From assembly GCA_964446945.1 (NCBI GenBank), contig CAYUQO010000016.1:1-64000 (forward strand): a stretch of DNA of 64,000 bases, written 5' to 3'. The notes beneath the pieces were generated by a model. That model had not been told where the DNA came from. It saw nothing but the letters and a program-made list of their open reading frames with translations, and made no database searches. This document shows, one piece after another, positions 42,501 through 50,197 of the stretch (the first letter of the stretch is position 1; every line of letters starts with the position of its first letter). The stretch comes from CAIYRG01 sp964446945. Lineage in GTDB: Bacteria > Pseudomonadota > Alphaproteobacteria > Micropepsales > Micropepsaceae. The translations under genes and the position numbers were made by a program.

Positions 42501-43595
42501 TCAATTGGCTGAGAGCCACGCCTTCCAGCGCGCCTGCAATGCGGGCCCGTGCTCGGCCCACCAATCGGGATCGACTTCCAGCGCCTTGGTGAAATTGGCA
42601 GGTGTTGTCGGCAGATAAGGGCGCATATCCGCCTGATTCTCCGGATTGGCTCCGACCAGTGCAATGGCCGACCGGCGCGCCGGGCCATATGGCAAGTATC
42701 GCGCCTCGTCGGCCAAAGCCGCGGGAGCCGTTGCGAACCGGATGAAATTCAGCGCTAGCCCCTTTTTCGGATCGCCTTTGGGAATCCCGAAAACATCGAG
42801 CTGATACAACTGGCCGTCCCAGATTGTGCGAATGGCCGGTTCGGCATTGAGCTCGAACACACGGGCATTCAGTGCGGTTGTCATTGCGACTTTGCCCTGT
42901 TTGAGCAGCGCCTCCGGATCGGACGTCCGGCGCCACCACACAATCGAGGATTTCATGGTGTCGAGCTTCCGCAGTGCCCGATCAACGCCCTCTTTGGTGG
43001 ACAGGATGGAATAGACCCGCCACGGCTGTACGCCATCGGCGATCAATGCCAGCTCCAGATTGAATTTGGGCCCCTCCCGCAATCCCCTCGGTCCGGGAAA
43101 ACGCTGCAGATCAAAAAAATCCTCCAATGTGCGCGGCTGTTGATCGCCAAAGCGCGATCCATCCACCGCTATGACCTGACTGTATACCGCGCTGCCGACC
43201 CAGCACGGACCCAATGCACCGGGCACGAAATCGCGCTGGGCGGCAAAGCCATTGGCGCCGGCGGGCAACTCCATGCCATCGAGATGTTCGAGCAGCCCCT
43301 GCCGGCAGGCTGCGGCAGCGTCATCAAGCTCGAGATCGACAACATCCCAGTCGACCTTGCCCGACTCGACCTGGGCGGCGATTTCCTTCAGCCCACCGCC
43401 GTAATCTGCGATGTTGACTTCGACATGGGTTTTGTCCGCAAACGGATGAAACAGCGCGAGAGTCTGTGCGCGCCCGTAAACGTCACCCCAGCTTACGACG
43501 GTCAGCGACGGGGGCGGCCGCGTCAGCCAGAACGCGCCGGCGGCCAGCACAACAACAACAGCAAATGTGACAGCCAACCAGCGCGGAAATTTCAT
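42501..43595 (-). CDS. Polyamine-type ABC substrate-binding protein (orphan)
   Basis: A 364-residue periplasmic binding protein of the PotD/PotF group: LTVVSWGDVYGRAQTLALFHPFADKT at the N-terminus, then VDWDVVDLELDDAAAACRQGLLEHLDG and GPCWVGSAVYSQVIAV. The N-terminal VTFAVVVVLAAGAFWL has no clear cleavage site or lipobox, so it may remain anchored. No permease or ATPase for polyamines is nearby, so it must pair with one elsewhere or act alone. It ends 128 bp before the peptide importer operon and starts 7 bp after the AsmA stop, so it is probably co-transcribed with asmA. Confidence 0.85.
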   Translation of the reverse strand: MKFPRWLAVTFAVVVVLAAGAFWLTRPPPSLTVVSWGDVYGRAQTLALFHPFADKTHVEVNIADYGGGLKEIAAQVESGKVDWDVVDLELDDAAAACRQGLLEHLDGMELPAGANGFAAQRDFVPGALGPCWVGSAVYSQVIAVDGSRFGDQQPRTLEDFFDLQRFPGPRGLREGPKFNLELALIADGVQPWRVYSILSTKEGVDRALRKLDTMKSSIVWWRRTSDPEALLKQGKVAMTTALNARVFELNAEPAIRTIWDGQLYQLDVFGIPKGDPKKGLALNFIRFATAPAALADEARYLPYGPARRSAIALVGANPENQADMRPYLPTTPANFTKALEVDPDWWAEHGPALQARWKAWLSAN

Positions 43596-43602
43596 TTCCC
43601 TG

Positions 43603-45501
43603 TCAGTTTGAGGCCGGCTTCTGCCCGCCGAAAATGGATTTGAGCGACAAACCTGGCCGGGTCAAAAGCTCGAGCGGATTTCCGTTGCTGGACGCACGCT
43701 TCAGCAGCGCCTTCGCATCGGCTCCGAAACGCGGTTTCTCCCAGCTTCCCTTGACGAAAAACGGCACGCCGATGCCGGAATTGTGCATGCCCGGCGCTGG
43801 CCGCGGATCGAAATGCAGATCAAGTTTCTGGCCGGCAAAATCGACATCGCCCGCGCCGTCAATTTCCACTGCCGGATTCAGCAGCCGCATGTCCTGACTG
43901 TGCAGGACCCCATCCGCGACCACAAATGTTGCCGAAAGGCTGCGGAATGGTGTCTGCGCCGATTCACCCACGGCCTCGCCGGGAATTTCTCCCGAAAGAA
44001 CGGTTTGCAGGAGATGCGCGACCGCCGCGAGGTCGGCGCCGGCGAGCGTTCCGTTGGCAACGCTGATCTCGCCTTTGCCGTCGAGATGCCGGACGATATC
44101 GCGCGGTGTGTTGCCGTGAGACGAAATATCGAACCGGATAGCGCCGGTACCCGCGATTTTCTTCACACCGGCCAATTCGGTGAGGAAGGGCTGCGCCTTG
44201 ACGCCGGAAATCTCCAGCGATTGGTGGAATTCCGGCGCATCTCCCTTCGCATCCACGACAAAGCTCGCTTTGCCTTCGCCCCCAAATGCAGCCAGGCGTT
44301 TCAATTCCGCTTTCAGCACACCGCCGGTCAGATCGGCTTTCACGACCGTCTGGTCGAGCGTCATGTGCGGAAGCACCAGGCTTCCGACTGCCAGCGTAAC
44401 TTGGGCATCGATGCTGCGCAGGCCCGACAAAGCGAGTGGTGCGTCGGGATTGGCCGCGCGTGCCTTTTGCGCCAGCACGGTGTCATCAGAAGCACCGGGC
44501 GCGAGATAGGGGTCAACATTGATGCGGTCGATGGTCACATTGCCGGTGAGCAGCAGCACCTTGGGCCGCGTATCCAGCGACAGGTCGCCGTTGAGATTCA
44601 TGGAATCGAAGGCGAGATGCGTATGGCTGAGCGAGTAAACTCCATCGCGCGCGGCGAATGTCCCTTCCAGTGCCACCAGGCCAAAGCCGTTGCCGGCCGG
44701 CAGTGGATGGCCGAGCCAGGCCGCGAAGCTGCGCACCGAATGCGCGCCCATTTTCAAGGCGCCAGAGATATTTCCCCTGCCGACCATGCCTTCAAAATCG
44801 GCATTGATGATTTCCGAGGAAATCGACAGGCGCAGTGAGGTGCTGCGGCCCCCCATCAGGGCGCCGAAATTGTCCAGCCGACCAAACAGAGTCAGGCGTT
44901 CGCCGTTGTAGCTCAGGTTTCCGTCGAGGCTGAGCGGCAATGCCAATGTCGGAGTCGGGACATCGGGCATGTCGAGGGAGGCAGAAACATCCTTGAATAG
45001 CGTCGATGTCCCGGTACTCGCATTCCGCAACAGAACATCGCTGTGCCGCAGCGCGAGGTGCGAAAATCCGATCCGATCCAGTGCCGCCGCATTGGCTTTG
45101 CCACCGGCCGCAGGCTCCTCGCCAAAACTCCAGTTCGTGCTCCCGTCATAATCGCTCTCGAGATCGATTTTGGCGTCCTGCAAAGTCAGCTGTGTGACTT
45201 CGAGCTGGCCCGACAGCAGTGGCACGATTTTGGCGCCGACCACGATGCTGCCGGCATTGATCATTTGCGGGTCATGCGCGCCGGAGGGATTGGCGACCGA
45301 TACATCGTCAAGCCGGAGGCCGATATCGGGGTAAATGCTCAGGTGAATGGCGCCGTGAATTTTGACGTCACGGCCGAGCGCCATGGTCGCAGCGCGCTCG
45401 ATCGGGCCGCGCCAGATGTTGACCGGCAGCAAGAATGGCATTGCCAGGAGCAACACGACGGCGGCTAAAATGGACAGTTCAATGCGGGTGCTGCGGCTCA
45501 T
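43603..45501 (-). CDS. AsmA-family protein
   Basis: A 632-residue protein with one N-terminal membrane helix (LSILAAVVLLLAMPFLLPVNIW) and a long periplasmic repeat-beta region, as in AsmA/TamB-like bridge proteins that help move phospholipid to the outer membrane. C-terminal blocks are FHQSLEISGVKAQPFLTELAG, GTGAIRFDISSHGNTPRDIVRHLDGKGEISVANGTLAGADL and LDLHFDPRPAPGM. Length is near that of E. coli AsmA (617). Confidence 0.92.
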   Translation of the reverse strand: MSRSTRIELSILAAVVLLLAMPFLLPVNIWRGPIERAATMALGRDVKIHGAIHLSIYPDIGLRLDDVSVANPSGAHDPQMINAGSIVVGAKIVPLLSGQLEVTQLTLQDAKIDLESDYDGSTNWSFGEEPAAGGKANAAALDRIGFSHLALRHSDVLLRNASTGTSTLFKDVSASLDMPDVPTPTLALPLSLDGNLSYNGERLTLFGRLDNFGALMGGRSTSLRLSISSEIINADFEGMVGRGNISGALKMGAHSVRSFAAWLGHPLPAGNGFGLVALEGTFAARDGVYSLSHTHLAFDSMNLNGDLSLDTRPKVLLLTGNVTIDRINVDPYLAPGASDDTVLAQKARAANPDAPLALSGLRSIDAQVTLAVGSLVLPHMTLDQTVVKADLTGGVLKAELKRLAAFGGEGKASFVVDAKGDAPEFHQSLEISGVKAQPFLTELAGVKKIAGTGAIRFDISSHGNTPRDIVRHLDGKGEISVANGTLAGADLAAVAHLLQTVLSGEIPGEAVGESAQTPFRSLSATFVVADGVLHSQDMRLLNPAVEIDGAGDVDFAGQKLDLHFDPRPAPGMHNSGIGVPFFVKGSWEKPRFGADAKALLKRASSNGNPLELLTRPGLSLKSIFGGQKPASN

Positions 45502-45611
45502 GATGTCCGTTCACGGATTTGGCAACTTGAACCGTCGGTGCGATTAACGGCAAAATTGCGTCGCTAAAGAACCGTTTTTGGGGCAATCCGCAAGGCGGAA
45601 CCCTGTAGCAA

Positions 45612-45752
45612 TTATTTGTTTACCGGCGAGCTTTGGCCCGGCGGGGCGGGTGGCTCCGAACCTTTGGTGTAGTAATCCGAGGTGTAATAGAGATATGCGA
45701 AAGCGGTCACGGTAATGGCGACGGTCAGAAGGAACTGCCAGGCGCGTCCCAT
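45612..45752 (-). CDS. Small single-helix membrane protein
   Basis: A 46-residue protein: one hydrophobic helix (AWQFLLTVAITVTAFAYLYY) and a polar Pro-rich tail. I start at MGRAWQFLL because GGAG lies 8 bases upstream; earlier in-frame ATGs add up to 16 residues. I do not recognise a family. It is monocistronic and divergent from the PrpD gene. Confidence 0.55.
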   Translation of the reverse strand: MGRAWQFLLTVAITVTAFAYLYYTSDYYTKGSEPPAPPGQSSPVNK

Positions 45753-45856
45753 TTCATTCATCTCCACGCGTAAAAGGCGGATCAACACCGGGCGAAACAT
45801 TTCCTTTATTCTTCATATTGCGCTGCACGCAAGCTGATTTGCGAACGGAGGGTCGG

Positions 45857-47314
45857 ATGCAAAAGCGGGATTCACGGCTACCAAGGCGATTGCTGTTACA
45901 GGCTTCGGCCGGACTGGCAGTGACAGGATTACTGTCGGCACGCGCGAGCGCGGCGGCGCAAGACGCGGTGATGTCGACGCTCTCAACCTACATGGCGGGA
46001 GCAGGGACGCGCAAATTGCCGGACGCGGTCGTCGAAAAATCGAAGCAGATGATACTCGACACGCTTGCGGCGATGATTTCCGGGTCGCAACTGGCGCCGG
46101 GTAAGGTTGCGCTGACATTTGCACGCGCCAGTGCCGGCGAGAAAACTGCAACCGTCGTGGCATCGAATCTGTTGTGCGGTCCGATCGAGGCTGCGCTGGC
46201 CAATGGCATGCTGGCGCATTCGGACGAGACCGATGACACGCATCCGCCGTCACAGTCGCATCCGGGCTGTTCGGTTGTGCCGGCGGCGCTGGCATCGGGT
46301 GAGCGCTTTGGCGCCTCGGGCGAGCGGATGATCCATGCGGTCGCGCTCGGCTACGACGTCGGCCCGCGGGTCACCGAAACGCTGGGCAAGCTCCAATATA
46401 TGGTCGCAACCCATCGCAGCACTCATTCGATTTCCGGCACCTTCGGTTCGGCGGCCGCCGCCGGCTGCATGGCTGGCCTGTCGGCGGAGCAAATGCGCTG
46501 GCTGCTGTCCTACACCGCTCAATCCGCATCGGGCCTTGCGTCCTGGCAGCGCGACACGCAGCACATCGAGAAGGCTTATGACTTCGGCGGCATGCCGGCA
46601 CGCAACGGAGTCACCGCGGCGCTGCTGGTGCAGGCGGGCGGCACTGGCTTGGACGATATTTTTGCCGGCCCGGATAATTTCCTGGATGGGTTCAAACCGA
46701 TGAACCCGCCCGAAATGCTGATCGACAAACTCGGCGAGCGCTACGAAATCCTGCGCACCGATGTGAAGAAATGGACGGTTGGCGCGCCGATTCAGGCGCC
46801 GCTGGATGCCCTTTTAAATCTCATGCAGAAAAATCACTTCACGGCGAATGACGTCCAGAAAGTGGTGGTGCGCGTCGCCACCGACGAAGCGGGCATTGTC
46901 GACAATCGCGAAATTCCCGACATCTCGCTGCAGCACATGATCGCCGTGATGCTGGTCGACGGCACGGTATCGTTCAAATCGGCGCATGATCTTGCGCGCA
47001 TGAAAGACCCGGCAATCCTGAAGCAGCGCGCGAAAGTCCAGCTCGTACGCGATGACGAACTGGAAAAACTCATGCCGAAGCGCGTCGCGGTCGTCGAAGT
47101 GACGCTGAACGGCGGAAAGACTTTAAGCGAACGGGTCGAAACAGTGCGCGGTACGGCGGGCAATCCGATGACCCGGGAGGAACTAATCGGCAAAGCGCGC
47201 GATCTGATCGTGCCGGTGTTGGGCGCGGCCAAGTTCGACCGGCTGGTGGACACGGTCTTTGCACTGGAAAAAGTGCAGAATGTGCGGGAGCTTCGCCCGC
47301 TTATTCAGACCTGA
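45857..47314 (+). CDS. MmgE/PrpD family protein with a Tat-like signal
   Basis: A 485-residue protein. Residues from about 45 onwards match the MmgE/PrpD fold (2-methylcitrate dehydratase, cis-aconitate decarboxylase and others): SKQMILDTLAAMISGSQLAPG, ANGMLAHSDETDDTHPPSQSHPGCSVVPAALA, and GTFGSAAAAGCMAGLSAEQM. The N-terminus QKRDSRLPRRLLLQASAGLAVTGLLSARASAAAQ looks like a twin-arginine signal, which is unusual because characterised PrpD enzymes are cytosolic. GGAGGG precedes the ATG at 45857. It may act with the glutamine-synthetase-like gene that follows. Confidence 0.88.
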   Translation: MQKRDSRLPRRLLLQASAGLAVTGLLSARASAAAQDAVMSTLSTYMAGAGTRKLPDAVVEKSKQMILDTLAAMISGSQLAPGKVALTFARASAGEKTATVVASNLLCGPIEAALANGMLAHSDETDDTHPPSQSHPGCSVVPAALASGERFGASGERMIHAVALGYDVGPRVTETLGKLQYMVATHRSTHSISGTFGSAAAAGCMAGLSAEQMRWLLSYTAQSASGLASWQRDTQHIEKAYDFGGMPARNGVTAALLVQAGGTGLDDIFAGPDNFLDGFKPMNPPEMLIDKLGERYEILRTDVKKWTVGAPIQAPLDALLNLMQKNHFTANDVQKVVVRVATDEAGIVDNREIPDISLQHMIAVMLVDGTVSFKSAHDLARMKDPAILKQRAKVQLVRDDELEKLMPKRVAVVEVTLNGGKTLSERVETVRGTAGNPMTREELIGKARDLIVPVLGAAKFDRLVDTVFALEKVQNVRELRPLIQT

Positions 47315-47398
47315 ACCCGGTCAAATCGGGCGGATTTCTGAGCGCCATCCCGAGGATTTTCGAGCGCTTTCCATGTGGTTGCGCGTTATGGTGAAGCT

Positions 47399-48790
47399 AT
47401 GAACCGGCAAAACCCAGGAAGGCGAACTGCGCCCCATTCGACGGCCAAAGCGGAGCTGGAATCCGTCTTAATGGCGAATCCCGCAATCGAGTTCGTCGAT
47501 GCGGCAATTGCCGATATTTCCGGTTCTCTGCGGGGGAAACGGATCGGCGTTGCCGATGCGCCGAAATTGTTCGAGCACGGCATGCAAATCCCGTTGTCGC
47601 TGCATCTGATGGATGTGCGCGGCGAGATGATGAACCCGGGTGGCCGGGGTTACAGCGATGGCGACCCGGATGGCACCGCCTGGCCGATTGCAGGGACGGT
47701 GACGGAAGTCTGGGGCGCCAATCCGCCGCGGGCGCAGATGCTGATGTCACTCTGCGACACAGCCGGCATGCCGCTGTTCTATGATCCCCGCACAATTCTC
47801 GAGCGCGTGCTGCAGCGTTTTTCCGAACTGGACCTCGTACCGGTTGCCGCGCATGAACTTGAATTCTACCTCATCGACTCCGAGCGCGACAAAAACGGAC
47901 GCCCGCAGCCGCCGCGGTCACCGGTGGATGGCGTGCGCGAAAATACCCATTCGGTTTACGGACTGCAGGAACTCGACCGGCACCAGAATTTTCTGACGGC
48001 GCTTTCAGAGGCTGCGGCGCTGCAACGCGTCCCGATCACCGCCACCAGCAAGGAATATGCACCGGGACAGTTCGAGGCGAATCTCCGTCATCAGACGAAT
48101 GCGCTTACAGCCTCGGACCATGCGGTTTTCCTGCGCCAGATCGTGCGCGCTGCGGCGGCCCGGGAAAATGCACGCGCGACCTTCATGTCCAAACCCTATC
48201 CGGACCGCTCAGGTTCCGGCCAGCATGTGCATGTCAGCCTGATCGACGCGCAAGGCCGGAATATATTCGACGACGGCACGCCGGAAGGGAGCGAAGCATT
48301 GCGCTTTGCCGCCGGCGGCCTTGCGGCGCTGATGCCGGAAAGCATGGCGTTTTTCGCCCCCAATCTGAACGCCTATCGCCGCTTCCAGCCGGACATGTTC
48401 GCGCCCGTCAATCGCCGTTGGGGAATCAACAACCGTTCGGCGGGCCTGAGAATTCCGGTCGGTCCGACAGATGCGCGCCGAATCGAGCATCGCTGCGCCG
48501 GTGCAGACGCCAATCCCTATCTGGTGATGGCTGCGATCCTCGCCGGAATTCATCATGGTCTGGTGAAGCGGATCGATCCCGGTCCGCCCGCTGTCGGCAA
48601 TGTTTCGCGGGAACGTGATTCCCACTTGCCGTTCTCGCTCGGGCACGCGCTGGATCTCCTGGAAAACGCGAAAGTGCTACCGGAGTATTTCGGCGCCGAT
48701 GCCGTGACGCTCTATCGTCAAACCAAGGCCGAGGAACTCGCGCGTTTCCGCAGGATCATCACGGCCGAAGAATACGATTGGTATCTCTGA
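47399..48790 (+). CDS. Glutamine synthetase-family gamma-glutamyl ligase (PuuA-like)
   Basis: A 463-residue protein of the GS superfamily, more like gamma-glutamylpolyamine synthetase than GlnA. It shows AHELEFYLID, QFEANLRHQTNALTASDHAVFLR, the ATP-site KPYPDRSGSGQHVHVSL, and NRSAGLRIPVGPTDARRIEHRCAGADANPYLVMAAILAG. No adenylylation loop of the GlnA type is present. Such enzymes ligate glutamate to putrescine, other amines or amino acids. It starts 84 bp after PrpD. A hairpin terminator follows. Confidence 0.9.
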   Translation: MNRQNPGRRTAPHSTAKAELESVLMANPAIEFVDAAIADISGSLRGKRIGVADAPKLFEHGMQIPLSLHLMDVRGEMMNPGGRGYSDGDPDGTAWPIAGTVTEVWGANPPRAQMLMSLCDTAGMPLFYDPRTILERVLQRFSELDLVPVAAHELEFYLIDSERDKNGRPQPPRSPVDGVRENTHSVYGLQELDRHQNFLTALSEAAALQRVPITATSKEYAPGQFEANLRHQTNALTASDHAVFLRQIVRAAAARENARATFMSKPYPDRSGSGQHVHVSLIDAQGRNIFDDGTPEGSEALRFAAGGLAALMPESMAFFAPNLNAYRRFQPDMFAPVNRRWGINNRSAGLRIPVGPTDARRIEHRCAGADANPYLVMAAILAGIHHGLVKRIDPGPPAVGNVSRERDSHLPFSLGHALDLLENAKVLPEYFGADAVTLYRQTKAEELARFRRIITAEEYDWYL

Positions 48791-48797
48791 AAAGACC

Positions 48798-48819
48798 AGG
48801 GGAGCCTGACGGCTCCCCT
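48798..48819 (+). terminator. Hairpin terminator after the GS-like gene
   Basis: AGGGGAGCC (48798-48806) pairs with GGCTCCCCT (48811-48819) across TGAC. It lies between converging genes, seven bases after the GS-like stop, and could serve both. No U-tract is present on the plus strand. Confidence 0.7.
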
Positions 48820-48843
48820 CAATTCCGGAAAATCAAACCAGGT

Positions 48844-49554
48844 TTACCCGGTTCGGCCGCGCAGTTGCGCGCGGTTCAGCGCTGCTGTGATGCGGTTTTC
48901 GCGCGCGTTCTCCATCGCCATTTGACCTGGGATCAGGCCGTGCGTGCGGCCGTGCACGAAGTGCGTGGCTAGCCGCAGATGCCTCACATGGTGCACGGTG
49001 TAGTTCCGAGCGAGCCGGACGTGGTGACTCGTGGCGTGGTGAACCGCAACACGATGATGAATGCCACTTCCACCAAGCGCCGCTCCGCCGGCAGGAAGCG
49101 CGCCTGACCCCGCAATCGGTGCGGCGCCCGGATTCGCGGCGGCGGAAGCCGCTCCGGCCGGTCCGCTGGGTCCCAGGGTAGCGTTGTTTTGGGCCAGCTG
49201 GCGTCCAGTCAGGTTGTTTGGCGTAATGGTGGCCATATTGGAATTCGTTCCAAGGCCATTACTGCCGAGATTGTTGTTCGCCAGGGAATTTGAGCTGGCG
49301 CCTGGCAGGCGATTATTCGCTGTGCTGTTGATTCCGGTATTGGTTCCGGACAATGCGCCGGTGTTGCTGCCCAATCCCGTTCCCGTTCCAACGCCGCCGG
49401 CCGAGCCTGGTGCTGCGCCGGCCATTGCAGTGCCGCCCGCTCCGCCGCCGACCGCGCCCGCTGGCCCGGCTGCACCTTGTGCAAAGGCCGATGCGGCAAA
49501 GGCGATGGCGCCACATGCGACTGCGGCCACCAGTGTTTTCTTCAGCATCGCCAT
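48844..49554 (-). CDS. Exported low-complexity Gly/Ala/Asn- and His-rich protein
   Basis: A 236-residue protein with signal peptide (LVAAVACGAIAFAASAFAQ). The middle is a Gly/Ala/Asn/Thr/Ser low-complexity region (GTGTGLGSNTGALSGTNTG), and the C-terminal third carries a dense His cluster (GIHHRVAVHHATSHHVRLAR, then THFVHGRTHG) that could bind metal. The last part MENARENRITAALNRAQL may form a helix. GGGAG lies 9 bases before the ATG. I do not recognise a family; a cell-surface or metal-buffering role is inference. Confidence 0.75.
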   Translation of the reverse strand: MAMLKKTLVAAVACGAIAFAASAFAQGAAGPAGAVGGGAGGTAMAGAAPGSAGGVGTGTGLGSNTGALSGTNTGINSTANNRLPGASSNSLANNNLGSNGLGTNSNMATITPNNLTGRQLAQNNATLGPSGPAGAASAAANPGAAPIAGSGALPAGGAALGGSGIHHRVAVHHATSHHVRLARNYTVHHVRHLRLATHFVHGRTHGLIPGQMAMENARENRITAALNRAQLRGRTG

Positions 49555-49804
49555 GATTACACTCCCTTTTGCGTGTATTTGGTGAGGTTGCGATCAAGCA
49601 CGCCGTTGCCTCGCTCCGGCGCTTCTGTCCCTGACAACGGTTCGCGTCGAAGTTCTTTTCCGGAACTGCGAACACAACTCATCCATGCCGATGCGCTGTG
49701 GCGGGAACGGAGCCTGCGCGTACGCAAGTATGCGGCGGTTTCACAAGCTGCTAATCTGGAACAACTGCCGCGCAGCGCTAAATGCCCCTTTGGGAGGGAA
49801 CCCA

Positions 49805-50194
49805 ATGCGGAAACTGGGTTTGCTGATTGGTTCGGTCATTTTCGCGGCATCGGGCGCAGCCGCTCACCATTCCCTCTCCGTCTATGCCACCGCAGAAGTG
49901 AAGACGGTCGCTGGCACGGTCAAAAGCTTCGATTGGAGCAATCCACATGTCCGGCTGAACGTGCTGGTGCCGGACAGCAGGGGCGGCTCCGCGATATGGG
50001 AGTTTGAAGGCAGCAGTGTCGGACGGCTGACGAGCACCGGATTTAAAAAGGATTCAGTCGCGCCAGGTGATTCCGTGACCGTGGCCTATAATCCGCGGCG
50101 GGATCACACGCTGGGCGGATTTTTCGTCGCGATCAAAATGGCCGATGGCACGACATTGACGACGGACCGCTTCCACGGATCGTTGCCCAACTAG
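49805..50194 (+). CDS. DUF6152 family exported protein (copy 2)
   Basis: A 129-residue exported protein with signal peptide (IGSVIFAASGAAA) and mature start HHSLSVYATAEVKTVAGTVKSFDWSNPHVRLNVLV. The shared DUF6152 marks are the N-terminal His pair, [WF]-x-NPH-x-[RW]-L, and GDSVTVAYNPRRDHTLGGFFVAIKMADG. It is a paralogue of the 33661 gene. GGGAGGG precedes the ATG. It is convergent with pepN, three bases apart. Confidence 0.9.
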   Translation: MRKLGLLIGSVIFAASGAAAHHSLSVYATAEVKTVAGTVKSFDWSNPHVRLNVLVPDSRGGSAIWEFEGSSVGRLTSTGFKKDSVAPGDSVTVAYNPRRDHTLGGFFVAIKMADGTTLTTDRFHGSLPN

Positions 50195-50197
50195 AGT

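Noticed and set aside
38896..43643. Several long plus-strand open frames opposite the peptide-transport operon
   Set aside because: Mirror frames of the ABC transporter genes; they do not resemble proteins and no SD is visible.
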